Assembly (NCBI RefSeq): GCF_051106095.1
Contig: NC_135785.1
Coordinates: forward strand, 183,503,045-183,567,044
From: Pogona vitticeps
Taxonomy: Eukaryota; Chordata; Lepidosauria; Squamata; Agamidae
DNA: 64,000 bases
Reading direction: 5' to 3'
The number at the start of each line of letters is the position of its first letter. Position 1 is the first letter of the stretch. A model generated the notes under the pieces. It did not search any database. It saw nothing but the letters and a program-made list of their open reading frames with translations, and had not been told where the DNA came from. Shown in pieces: positions 36,311 through 47,299 of the stretch. Made by a program: the position numbers and the translations under genes.

Positions 36311-36870
36311 TTTTGACAGATTCAGTCTCTGTGACCTGAAATCATTCCATCAGTATTTCATCTATCTCATGGCATTTATTTCTTCCTAGTGCTTTCAGAG
36401 CGGCTTTTACTTCACTTTCTAGAACTATAGGTTCTTTGTCATAGGACGTCTCTCCAGAGGTGTCTGTCATCCTACTATCTCTTCTGTATAAATCTTCAGT
36501 ATACTGTTTCCACCTTCTCTTTATTTTCTCTTGGTCAGATAGTCTGTTTCTTGATCATTCAGCACTTCTAATCTAGCATTAAAATTCCCTTTTATTTCTT
36601 GAATCTTCTGAAAGAGTTCTCTTGTTTTTCCCCTTTTGTTGTTCTCCTTTATCTCTTTGCACTGGCTATTGTAGTAGTTCTGTCCGTCTGTGACATTCAC
36701 TGAAAAACTGCATTCAAGTTTCTACCTTTATTTCTGTCACCTTTTACTTTTGCTTCTCATATGTTCTTTCTTATTCTGTTTCTTCCATCATCCATCTATG
36801 TTTTTCTTTTCTTTTTACTGCCTTAAAAGCACCTTACATTCTTCTAAACATTGAGAAAGTGTCCTGTTCC
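36310..36870 (-). mobile_element. BovB/RTE LINE fragment
   Basis: On the minus strand, part of the reverse transcriptase N-terminal region is readable: RWKQYTEDLYRRDSRMTDT, then KEPIVLESEVKAALKALGRN. Stops and frame breaks are present upstream and downstream. These residues fit squamate BovB (RTE clade). It is a dead fragment without ends. Confidence 0.75.
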
Positions 36871-37954
36871 TGATTCTTTTTGACAGCTCACAAATCCTCC
36901 CATGGTTTTGGCAGGCCTTTATCTTGGCCTCAAAAACCACTGGGCATGTTTTAATCTTCTGCTGGGAAGCATTCCCTTGTCTTTATTTCAATGATAGAGT
37001 ACAGTAGTGTACAATATACTTGTAAAAGGAATTGCGGAACACAAATTACATTTCAAAATATTTTTATATTCAAAAAAATAACAATGAGAGGAGGCTAGGA
37101 TGATTATAAAGTGCAGAAGGAATCATTGTCTCAAAACCTCAACAAGACCACACATATAGGAATAAAAGTAAATTACTAATTATTATGGTAGATTAGCCAT
37201 AAATATTTCTGAGGTTAGAACATTTGACCAGAATGACTCCTAAAACTCAGCAACATATACACAGATTGGAATCAGTTGTCTGTGATACACTGGCCTTATT
37301 AAATTTCAACGATCTTGAGATCGTTCTTTACCTACTGAAATGGGGTGTCTTGACCATGTCAATGCAAAAACTTCTAAGGCTCTATTACGCATGATTTGAA
37401 GAAGGAAAATGTGAAGTCAGTGTGAGTTCACTTAGCTGTATCCTTCATGTTCATGGTGCTTGAATTCCAGTGGACTAACTAGAACAATTCAGCTGACTGA
37501 ATTTATTAGATTAGAATCCATTTGGATTGTATCATTAGGCAAGCAAGGACTGCAGCCATATTTCTAGTTTTTTGATGTATTAGAAACTGATGCAAGAGGG
37601 AAAGGATTGTTCCCACATAGATATCTACTATATCTCATAGAGATATAGTTTTTAATCCAGATTTGTTTTTAATCAGCCTGTGAGACAACATATTACAAAC
37701 TTCTGTAATACAAAATGCTTGTTTATTCTAGCCAGAAGGCAACTAAAAATACCAAGAAAAAAAATATTGCACACATTTTAAGTCTAAATTTGTTCGCTGT
37801 TCATTTTCAAGGATTACATGATATATCCAAAGAAATTAATTATAATGTACAGGAATTGAGCGTAAAAAGGTTGCCACAATACTTTTTTGTTGTTGCTGAA
37901 AGGGACAACGGTACAAAGCTATCTCTCTGAAAACTCAGCATTTCTTATAAGGGC

Positions 37955-38070
37955 AATTTATGGCTCACCAGATGCTGTTGGATTACAACTCCCATCAGGC
38001 TTAGCCCTGACAGCCTAGAATGACGGGAGTTGCAACCCAACAATATATGGAGGGCCGGAAGTTGCAATCT
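37955..38070. mobile_element. short palindromic MITE ('ttggattacaactcccatca')
   Basis: The left half (agatgctgttggattacaac, tcccatcagg) pairs with the right half (gggagttgcaacccaacaat, atatggagggcc). This is a widespread small foldback repeat of amniote genomes, probably hAT-derived. Confidence 0.65.
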
Positions 38071-38339
38071 CATCTTAATATCTTTAAGCATTACTAATAT
38101 GTAACTACAAAGTGTCAAGTGTGTGGGCCTCGGCAGGACCAAAGCGGAAAAGAACACGCAGTACTGCCCTGGACAACAATACCTGCAGCATCAGCATACT
38201 TTACCCCTCCCCTAGGCCCGCAAACAAGTCAGGCAGAAACAGTGAGAAGGCAGGCCTACAACTGAAGTTGGGAGAAGAAGAGGGCGCGTCTCCTAGCAAT
38301 AGCCTGTCCTCCAATCAAGATGAAGCGGGGGAGGGGAGA

Positions 38340-38531
38340 GGAAGAACTGCGGCCTTCGCCCAATGTCACGTGAGAGTCAGGCCCCGCCCCCATAGCGCAA
38401 GCGCCGCCATGTTGTTTTCCTCCCAAGCTCCCTCCCTTCCTCTTCCCCTCCCCCCCTCACCGGCAGGCGACGGCGGTGTCGGCCGCAGGTGTCTCGGAGG
38501 GTCGGTGCTCGTTCTTCCCGACTTCCCGATA
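38340..38531 (+). promoter_or_regulatory. RAB9A: RAB9A CpG-island promoter and first non-coding exon
   Basis: The segment is strongly GC-rich. It has an inverted-type CCAAT (caat at 38361), a GTCACGTGAG E-box (38365-38374), a GC box (gccccgcccc, 38381) and a gccgccatgttg motif (38403). A likely non-coding exon ends at 38531, where cttcccgatag is followed by the donor gtgagcg. The next coding exon on this strand is RAB9A. The exact transcription start is not known. Confidence 0.75.
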
Positions 38532-38539
38532 GGTGAGCG

Positions 38540-40580
38540 CCTCCGGGGCCTTCGCCAGCTCTTGCCTGGTGGGAACGGAGGAGTTTAGGGAGGGAGTTTC
38601 TGAGAGAGGCTTTCAAGCGGGACCGTCGGTGCCCGAGCCTCCGTGACTCTTGTTTCCGAAGCTGCGGGACTCGGCCGGGCTTGTGGGTAAACTCTGTGTG
38701 GTCGGCGGGAGTCGAAGGCAAGTTGCCCTCTCGACGTTTCTCCTGTCTTGGTTGCCTTGCGTATACAGTATTTTGTTTGTTTTCTTTCTGGGCTTTGTCC
38801 TTGTCGCGGAAGGGAGGCCCGACCTAAGGCGGTGGGGGAAGCTTGTAGGAAGAAATGGAAGCTAGTGGAAGAAACCACCCGTTCAGGCAGTAGGAGCCAT
38901 AGCAGTTCTTTCATTTAGAAGTATTCAGGTTTTTATATTTTCAGGTCGGCAGTTGTTGGATTTTGGGGGCCGGGGCGGGAGATCTTCCCGGTGTGATCGC
39001 CTCGTTGGACGTGCCCAAAATACGAGGTGCTTCTTCCTATCTCGAGGAACTTTCTCCTCTTGATGTAGGGAGCTGGGATTTGAACACACACACGCACATA
39101 CACACAAATCCACCCTGTTTTTTTTTGCTTCCTAACTCGCAGAAGTGGCATGATTAAAGATCCCGTGATGCTGAGACAGAGGGGCTGAGGAGAAATAACT
39201 TCTCTTCTATATTCCTGCGCTGACGCATGACCAATTTATCTCTAGGCCAATTTCTCAGAACTGATTAAAATCACTGTATTATCAGGGGACAGCTCCGTTT
39301 TGTTATGTGTGTCTCCTTTGTCTTTCTCAGTTTCTAACATCTTCCATGTGGAAAATCGCTTTCCTGTGTGAAAAAAAAGATGATGCATTGCGCCTGATTT
39401 TGTTTTTGTGGCTAACAAAACTGAGTTCAAGCGAGACGTTTGGAAGCTACCTGTGCAGTGTGCATAATTTTGCTTACATTAGCAGATGATGAATGATATA
39501 ACTCACTGGATCTAAGCTGTGTAGTTAAATAGGTACTCTGGTTCTGCGTTGCTGTGGCAGAAGAGAAAAACCTAGGCCATCACTAGAGCAAATACAGTAG
39601 TTTTTGACAAATTTGATCATCACTGTATGACAGTGATTACTGAGTGTACGATTGACAGACAGTCCGATACGTGTGTGCCTTGGGTTCAGTTTTAAGAAAG
39701 GTTCTTGGACAGAACAGTCTGACTTGAAATGACTTGAATGTCTTAAGTTTCCTTGTCACAGACTCATAGTTCTCATAGGATGGAGAAGGCAGTATTGCGT
39801 AAGAAGTTCCTGTGAATGCTGTGACAAGGTGTTAACTTTATTTCAGAATTTCCAGTGAAAGAGATACTCATAGTTTTCTGGGGTAGTTACTCTTTTGCCA
39901 CACTGTGCGTATGGTTAGAAGGTAGTTCCTTGTATTCAAATTAGCTGTACTCTTCTGCAACATAAAACCCAGAACTGAAGAATTGTTACGCCAGTTTCTA
40001 AAATCTTTGATGAAAAAATGTTCTGTTGACAAAAAAATCTATAAAATTAAAAGGTGGTTAGTTCAAACTATGTAACACCAAATAACTGGTAAGCCTGCAA
40101 TTACATACATCTTCTTGGGTCTACTGTTGAGTCTAACAAATGGATTTAATGTATAAGTACCTCTGTCTCTCACAACTAATATGCTTATAGAAGCTTTGCA
40201 TGAACATTCCCAGCCATTCATCATGCCACTTTAAATTCCTGCCAACAATTATGCAGATTTTAAATGACGTAATTGAGAAGAAATTTGAATTATATTCAAC
40301 AGATACATTTTTGAAATGAAATACTCCAAAAGAACCTGTAGTAGTAGTAAGGACTTAAAAGAGATGGTTTTAAATCTTCATTCAGCCATGAAAGTCACTG
40401 AGTGGTGTGATCCTGTCATAGTCTGTTAATGTGATCTAGCTCACAGAGTTGTTGTAAGGGTAGAATGGGGGGGGGGGGGAGAGCCAGGTATGCTTCAGAG
40501 GAAGAGGTGAGATATAAATGTAACATAGAAACAGGAAAATGCTTTTAAAAACGAAAACATTTCCAGATAAATTTGATGTG
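38540..40580 (+). other. RAB9A intron, nothing recognised
   Basis: The CpG island continues to about 39030. A short CA run is near 39085 and a G run near 40467. No other element was recognised. Confidence 0.5.
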
Positions 40581-40582
40581 TA

Positions 40583-40815
40583 CAGGAGCTGGCTGGATAG
40601 CTCAGTGATTTGGGTATCTGGCTATAGAGCCAAAGGTTTGGAGTTCGATTCCCCACTGTGCCTCCTGTGAGTAGAACCAGCTTGTGTGACCATGTGCAAG
40701 TTGTACAGTGGAAGAAGGAAATGGTAAACCACTTCTGATTATTCTCTACCTGGAAAACCCTGGAAAAGTATCACCATAAGTCTGAATTGGCTTGATAGCA
40801 CATGATTACGCTTTA
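40583..40815 (+). mobile_element. tRNA-derived SINE
   Basis: The copy is fairly complete: A-box region ggatagctcagtgatttggg, B-box ggagttcgattcccc, body gtaaaccacttctgattatt, and 3' end gtctgaattggcttgatagc. Its opposite-strand relative is at 32015. Confidence 0.8.
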
Positions 40816-41964
40816 AAAAGAAAAAGGTTTTGTAGGTCTTTGACAAAGTTCTGGAGAATGATTTCTACATAGGACTTTTACATTAAATTCACAGGCTTTA
40901 TTTCAACATCCCTTTCTTTGGGATGAACGGCAAATCTGCTTTTAAGTTGTAAATATCTGCAGCCCTGTTCTTAAGGCCTTTACTAGTGTACTTCATTAGT
41001 TGGACTGAACAGGTCCAGCTCCCAAGGACAATATGTTGTACCTTTACTTTTCAAATTTAGTGGACTTTATAGTTTGAAGCTGGCCACGAGTACAGTTTAT
41101 AAATGGACCCATTAATAATCCCTTCTAACCAATAATTCTTGGAGTAGTCAGTTTTAAGTATGTAAGACCCCCAGAATATTTTAAATTTAATTAGCCTATT
41201 AGTTCACTTGATAAACTACATACTTTGCATACAGGAGGTTTTGTTTCCCTCTGTGATAAATCTAGGTGGTGCTCAAGAAAAAAAAACTGCCCCAAACTCC
41301 AAAGAGCCCTTACTAGTTAGTGTCAGCATACTGGGTAAGGTGGACTGATAGCCTGATTCAGTGCCCAAAATCCTGTTGTGCAATTATGCAAACAGTATAC
41401 ATTTGGAAGTGAATTTCTGTAAGTTAAGAGATTTCTTTAGACATTATTTGTTATATACTGAATTTTGCAACTTGGCATGCAACAAATAATGGTTACAGAG
41501 GTAACTTAATTGCCATTTGTGTCTAAAAGATACATTGTTTGCTTAATTGCCCAACAGAATGTCAGCCACTATAAGGCGTGCTTGTGATAAAGGGAAATGG
41601 GGCTTTGTAATTTGGAAAAGATGAGAGGAACGTTGCGCTTAACTACCTTTGTAATGGCTGCAGAAAGCTCAGTATCATACTTTTTCTGCAGTAATTTATA
41701 CTGATTGCACTGTAAAGTTTTCATATTCAGTGCATTTTCTGCATTTTAAAAAAATGTTCTTATGTTTTAGGAGTCTCTGTCTCTTGAGTCCATTTACAGT
41801 TAATGTTCACCACTGTATAATATTTGGGTTATCTGAAGATATGTCATTATTAATGTCTTTAAAGGTTAGGTAGAACCCCTCCCTCTTGTCCTTTTTGTGA
41901 CAAACAGCTGCCTTTTCAGGCAACTTTTAGTAACTGAATTGGGCAAGATTGGGTTTCTTCTGGA

Positions 41965-42711
41965 TGCTTTGCATATTTATTCTATTTATTTATTTTACAA
42001 GCCACCCACACTACCCAAATGTCTCTGGGTGGTTTACAACAATTAAAATGCAATTAAAAAGATAAAAATTAAAATATATACTCTAAAAATTGCTATCAGG
42101 GCCCACAGTTGATATTTCAATTAAAAGCCTTCTGGAACAGGAAAGTTTTGACCTGGTGCCGTAATGTCATCAGTGTCGGTGCCAGACAAATCTTAATTGG
42201 GATGGCGTTCCATAGTCTGGGGCCCTTTGTCTACAAACCATCCTTGAGGGATGGCACTTTCAAAAGGGCCCCCTGGCTAGATCTTAACTGCCGGGTAGGA
42301 TCATATGGAAGGAGTTGGTCCTTCAGATATCCAGGGCTCAAGCCATTTAGGGCTTTATATGTCAAAACAAGCACTTTGAATAGGGCCCGGGCAGCAACTG
42401 GTAGCCATTGTAATTTAAACAGAATCGGCTTGATGTGTTCCCTAGTGGCCCAACCACTCATCAGCTGCGCAGTTGCCAGAGCTTCTTCAAAGGCAGCCCC
42501 ACGTAGAGCGCATTGCAGTAATCTATGCAAGATGTGACCAGTGCGTGTGTAACTGTCATGAGACTCCGCTTGTCCAGGTAGGGCTGTAGCTGGTATAATT
42601 TCCGCAGCTGAAGGAAATTGGTGGCCAAGTGGCCACCAAGTCCACTTGGACTACCAGAGTTAGACTGGGGTCCAGGAGCACCCCCAGGCTGTGGACCCTG
42701 TCCCTATGTGG
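41965..42711 (-). mobile_element. CR1/L2-group LINE, 3' part (split by a later LINE)
   Basis: The minus strand encodes a LINE C-terminus (HIKPILFKLQWLPVAARALF, then LTYKALNGLSPGYLKDQLLP) and ends in a 3' tail with gtaaaccacccagagacatt. The rest of the same element resumes at about 43332. A plus-strand LINE is inserted between the two parts. Confidence 0.75.
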
Positions 42712-43331
42712 GGCTGCCTTTGAGGCTCATGTGGAAACTTCAGATGGTCCAGAATGCAGCAGCCAGGCTTATTAGTGGTGTGAGAAAATATCAGCACATC
42801 TCCCCCATTCTGGCTGCACTGCACTGGTTACCTATTCGTTTCTGCATCGACTTCAAAGAGTTAATGATTACATATAAAGCCCTAAACGGTTTGGGACCTC
42901 AGTATTTGGCAGATCGCCTCCTCCCACGCAGATCTACCCGAATCACCCGACATAGCCAGCAGGGACGGCTGAGGGGGACTGACGCCGAGGGAGGCCCGGA
43001 AGGAGAAAACAAGAAACCGGGCCTTCTCGGCAGTCGCCCCTCAGCTGTGGAACACACTTCCCACTGAAATTCGGCTGGCACTCTCACTGGGTGTGTTCAA
43101 AAACCAACTAAAAACTTGGTTATTCAAACAGGCCTTCCCCCCAGTCACCTAAGTTCTTTTCTTTCCTTTTCTTCTGGTTCTTAATTTTGCCATCTTGGAT
43201 AGTATTAATTATAATAATTGCACTATGCTCGTTATTTTACGTTGTTTTAATGTGTTTTAATCTTTGTAAGCCGCCCCGAGTAGATGTGGTCTAGAGGGGC
43301 GGGGTAAAAATTGAATAAATAAATAAATTAG
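42711..43331 (+). mobile_element. CR1/L2-group LINE 3' end inserted in another LINE
   Basis: The plus strand encodes LQMVQNAAARLISGVRKYQH, then LAALHWLPIRF and ITYKALNGLGPQYLADRLLP, the usual C-terminus of such LINEs. The 3' end is gccgccccgagtagatgtgg followed by (AAAT)n. The 5' junction is approximate. Confidence 0.8.
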
Positions 43332-44125
43332 GGGAAATGTAACCCCATTCTGCCCGGCGAAGCACCTACTAACAGTACTTCCGCCTTGTCTAGATTGAGT
43401 TTCAATTTATTAACCCTCATCCAGTTCATTATCAGGTCCAGACACGAGTTCAGCACAGAAACCACCTTACCTGGATTGGTGTAAATTAGAGGTAGAGCTG
43501 AGATTCGTCAGCATATTGCTGACTCCTCAGTCCAGACTTCCTGATGACCTCTCCCAGCGGTTTCCTGTAGATGTTAAACAGCATGGGGGACAGTATCGAG
43601 CCCTGAGGAACCCCATGACATAAACACCATGGGACAGAGCAACTGTCCCCCAGCACCACCCTCTGGACATGGTCAGCTAGGAAGGAGCGGAACCACCGTA
43701 AAGCGGTGTCCGCAACTCCCAATCCAGCCAGCCTATCCAAAAGGACACCATGGTCGATTGTGTTGAAAGCCGCTGAGAGGTCCAGGAGTATCAATAGGGT
43801 TGCACTGCCCATCTCTCTCCTGGCAAAAGTCACCGTACAGGGTGACCAAGGCAGTCTCCATACCAAAACCCGGCCTGATACCCGATTGAAATGGATCCAG
43901 AAAATCCGTTTCATCCAGCAGCGCCTGGAGTTGCCCTGCCACAACCTGCTCCAACACTTTGCCCAAATAAGGGAGGTTCACCACTGCTTGGTAGTTAACC
44001 ACCAGCCTTGGGTCCAGGTTAGGCTTTTTTAGAAGTGGCCAAATTACCACCTCTTTCAAGGTGGTAGGGACCATTCCCTCTCTCAAAGAGCCAGGTGCAA
44101 ACCCCCCTGGCAGATCTTCCAATTA
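43332..44125 (-). mobile_element. CR1/L2-group LINE, reverse transcriptase part
   Basis: The minus strand carries LLDLSAAFNTIDHGVLLDRL, then GVPQGSILSPMLFNIY and LRSQQYADESQLYL. The expected YADD active-site motif reads YADE here, and there are frame changes upstream, so the copy is inactive. It continues at its 3' side in the 41965-42711 part. Confidence 0.8.
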
Positions 44126-44640
44126 GCCAATAGTGATTTTTTCCCCCTGTAATATATAGGGCCTTTTCTCCGTCTCTGCTCTGGTCAGTCCAGTCAGCAT
44201 ACAGCATTTGATATTAAGTAGTTTCCCAGTATAAATTGTTCAAAAGTCTGAATATACAAACACTAAATGCACATATGTATGTCCTCCTTTTTGTTCTCCA
44301 CTGTTTGTGCTATTCTTCCCGTCCTCTCCGCTTATCACTAGTGAAGAAGGAAAATCGGGTGCACTTTGGGTTTTAAGTGGCTTCTTTTGAAAGTCTAGTT
44401 ATTCTAAAAGTAGCTCTCAGCAGTTTCACTTCATCAAAATTGAATTGCACATGGTTAAGCTGAACAATACATAGTTACATAATAATGCTGTGTGATTATG
44501 TGCTTCATTTGCTGGGGAGTAGAAATTTGTACAGTGGTACCTTAGATATAGTATATTATGATAGAACATGTTTATTTGCTGCAAAATTGCATGTGTATGT
44601 CCTAACTGTTAATAATACAATTTCTTGGGATTTTTTTGCA
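44126..44640 (+). other. RAB9A intron, nothing recognised
   Basis: A+T-rich intronic DNA with no recognised repeat or gene. Confidence 0.4.
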
Positions 44641-44641
44641 G

Positions 44642-44677
44642 GTATTTGATTATCATGTGTAAACAGTGATAGCAAAG
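44642..44677 (+). other. RAB9A: candidate RAB9A second non-coding exon (36 bp)
   Basis: A good acceptor (gggatttttttgcag, with a branch-like cctaactg upstream) and a donor (gcaaag|gtaact) frame 36 bases. Human RAB9A, as I recall, also has a small non-coding second exon before the single coding exon. No transcript evidence is available here. Confidence 0.5.
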
Positions 44678-45019
44678 GTAACTATTTTGATTGTTTCATT
44701 TGAATTAGAGGAGGGGAAAAATGAGGAATACCAGAAAATATAAAATTGTAGATCTTGATTAGGTGAACCTTGAACATTTTATAGAATATTTACTTCCTTG
44801 ATATACACATGCAGAAAAGAAAAATAGTGAAGGCATAGTTGATTAGATATAAATGTAATGTGGGGAAGGGAATATTAAGATTGAGTGTCGTGTAAATTAC
44901 AGCTTTCTTTTCTGAAGAAAACCCAGAAAGGCTAGCTAAAAAGACAATGATAAAATACAATATCAAAATAACAAAGAAATGAATAAAAATTGTAATAACA
45001 TGTATATTTACTACATGTA

Positions 45020-45444
45020 CAGTGGTGCCTCGCTTAATGATTACCTCGTTAAACGATGAATCTGCTTGATGGTGAGGTTTTTGCAATTGCAAAACGATGT
45101 TTCAATGGCCAAAAATCGCTTTACGACGATTGGTTCCCTGCTTCGGGAACAGATTCTTCGCATTATGACGATCTGAAAACAGCTGATCGTTGGGTTTCAA
45201 AATGGCTGCCTGCTGTGCAAAATGGCTCCCTGCTGTTTTTAGGAGGCATTTTTTGCTTTACAGGCACTGGAAAATGGCTGCCCTGTGGAGGATCTTCGCT
45301 GGACAATTAGGTATTTAGCCCATTGGAATGCATTGAACTGGTTTTCAATGCATTTCAATTGGTTTTTTCTTTTCGCTTGATGAGGATTTTGTTCTACAGC
45401 GATTTTGCTGGAACGGATTATCCTCGTCAAGCGAGGCACCACTG
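45020..45444. mobile_element. Tigger-like MITE, copy 2
   Basis: The ends are cagtggtgcctcgcttaatg and cgaggcaccactg, with TA at both sides. Its central part differs from copies 1 and 3. It lies in the RAB9A intron. Confidence 0.8.
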
Positions 45445-45446
45445 TA

Positions 45447-46632
45447 CCAGATTTATAATAATGCATTAGTAGATAGCTTTCTTGCTAGTAGATAGCATGG
45501 GAGATTGCTGTTTCTTACAGCCATCTCCCATGCTGCATAGCAAACTTCCTTTGAACTGAGAAACTGAAAACATGAGAAGTAGTTTGTACTAACACATGGG
45601 AATCTGCCAGTCAAAGAGAAGAAGCAGAGAAGAAAATCCTCACAGGTCTGTTGTTTGCACCTAAAGTAGGACTTTGGATTATAGCCAAGGGTACATATAC
45701 AAAGAACTATGAGTGAAAGACAAATGTCAGCACTGATAGACAAATGCATTCCTAAGATTTCAAAAACTTCTGTAAGAGGAAAGTCTAATAGCAGTTCCCT
45801 TGACTTTTGCTTGTGGGAGACAATTTTTGGATTACCTATATAATGTTCCAGCACAAACCATTTTATGATCGATCACAATACACTGAAAACAGAAGTCTTG
45901 GTTTCTGTTAACAACTATAAATTTGGAATTTATTAAAGAGGTAACCAGTGTAGTTGTCACTAAGACTCTAGGGTTAATGCAGGTGTATTACAGTAAAAAT
46001 TGTACTACTCTCTCCAGCTGGTGGAAAAAAAAATACTGCATTGAAATGGGTAATGTCAAAAATGGCAGGTCACTTAACACTTATGTACTGTGTGGAACTA
46101 TATTACACTAAGACCAAAATCCTGTTACATAGCTCAGCTGTGCAAGGAGAGTGATGTTAAAATTTAAGTTTCTGTGTCAGTTTCAGATTGTGTGCAAATT
46201 TTTCTCATTGTGTGAAAACCAGAGTAAAATCTGGGACTCTTGTTATGTCAGTCCCTTTTAGATGCAGAACTGTGCAACAGGATATTGTCTGCCATTTTCA
46301 TATATCAAAGATGAAGAAGGTATTTTTGAAAGATTTCTTATTAGAGCACCCAAGGAATCATTTCAGACTTTCCCAGAGTGATATACCAGATGGGCGGGAT
46401 ATAAATCAATCAAACAAACAAACAAACAAACAAACAAATATTATTTGCTTAATTTCCATGTAATGGGAGTTTTGATGCATTTACTTGGAGACTATGATAG
46501 AGAACCGTAATTTCAAAATGTAGTACAACATTGAGATTATGTCATTGTACTGAGACATGTTCTTTCTCGAGGAGCAGATTTAGTTTTCACTAGCAGGCAT
46601 TCTTCTATGTCTTGCTCCATTGTGGCTTAATT
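45447..46632 (+). other. RAB9A intron with a LINE tail
   Basis: Mostly unremarkable. A LINE-type 3' end (gatgggcgggatataaatca) followed by (AAAC)n lies at about 46390-46438. Confidence 0.45.
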
Positions 46633-46875
46633 TACCGTATTTTTCCATGTATAAGACTATACTTTGGTCTAAAATCTTTAGACTAAAATTGAGGGTCATC
46701 TTATACACGGAAGTAGGTTGAGGAGAGAACAAAAACAAGTGGAGGGGAAAGCAGGGATCAAAGCGATCTTGCAGTGCTTTGATTCCTTTCCCCCAACACT
46801 TGCTAATACCCACTTAGATTTCTTAATTTTGGATTTGAAAAGTTGGGGGCGTCTTCTACATGGAAAAATATGGTA
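46633..46875. mobile_element. MITE with taccgtatttttcc ends, copy 2
   Basis: The left end taccgtatttttccatgtat and the right end atggaaaaatatggta are inverted. It is a shorter version of the copy at 6322, with the same agcagggatcaaagcgat core. Confidence 0.8.
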
Positions 46876-47299
46876 ATTCCTGGTATCTTCAGGTATGGAT
46901 AGGATAATATCTTCCCTGGAAATCTGAAGAATTGCTGCCTGTCAGGGCTGGATGAACCATGTGTCTGATTCTAGGTAGCTTCTTGTGTTCTTGTTTGCCC
47001 AGTCAGAGGCCACACTGCCAGATATTCTGGGAGTGGTACCCCCCCTCCAAAAAAAGGTCTATTGCGTATCTAGTATTTACTTTGTGCACTCTCCTATTTC
47101 ACAATCTGCAGGATCAGCATACACCATAGCATGCATCCTGATGAGCTAACCAACCACCTTCTGAATGGTTAAGAAAATTTTATCTTCCTCACTAGGCCCA
47201 AAATATTGGAACTTGTAAAAGTCTTATCACTGGGCAACAAGTTACAATAATCAAATTGTTACATGCACTGTGGTAAGTTATCAATGACATTTGTTTTTA

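Noticed and set aside
38112-38588. 158-codon open frame over the RAB9A CpG island
   Set aside because: GC-rich first-exon and promoter DNA gives long frames by chance. There is no recognisable protein and the splice donor at 38532 lies inside it.
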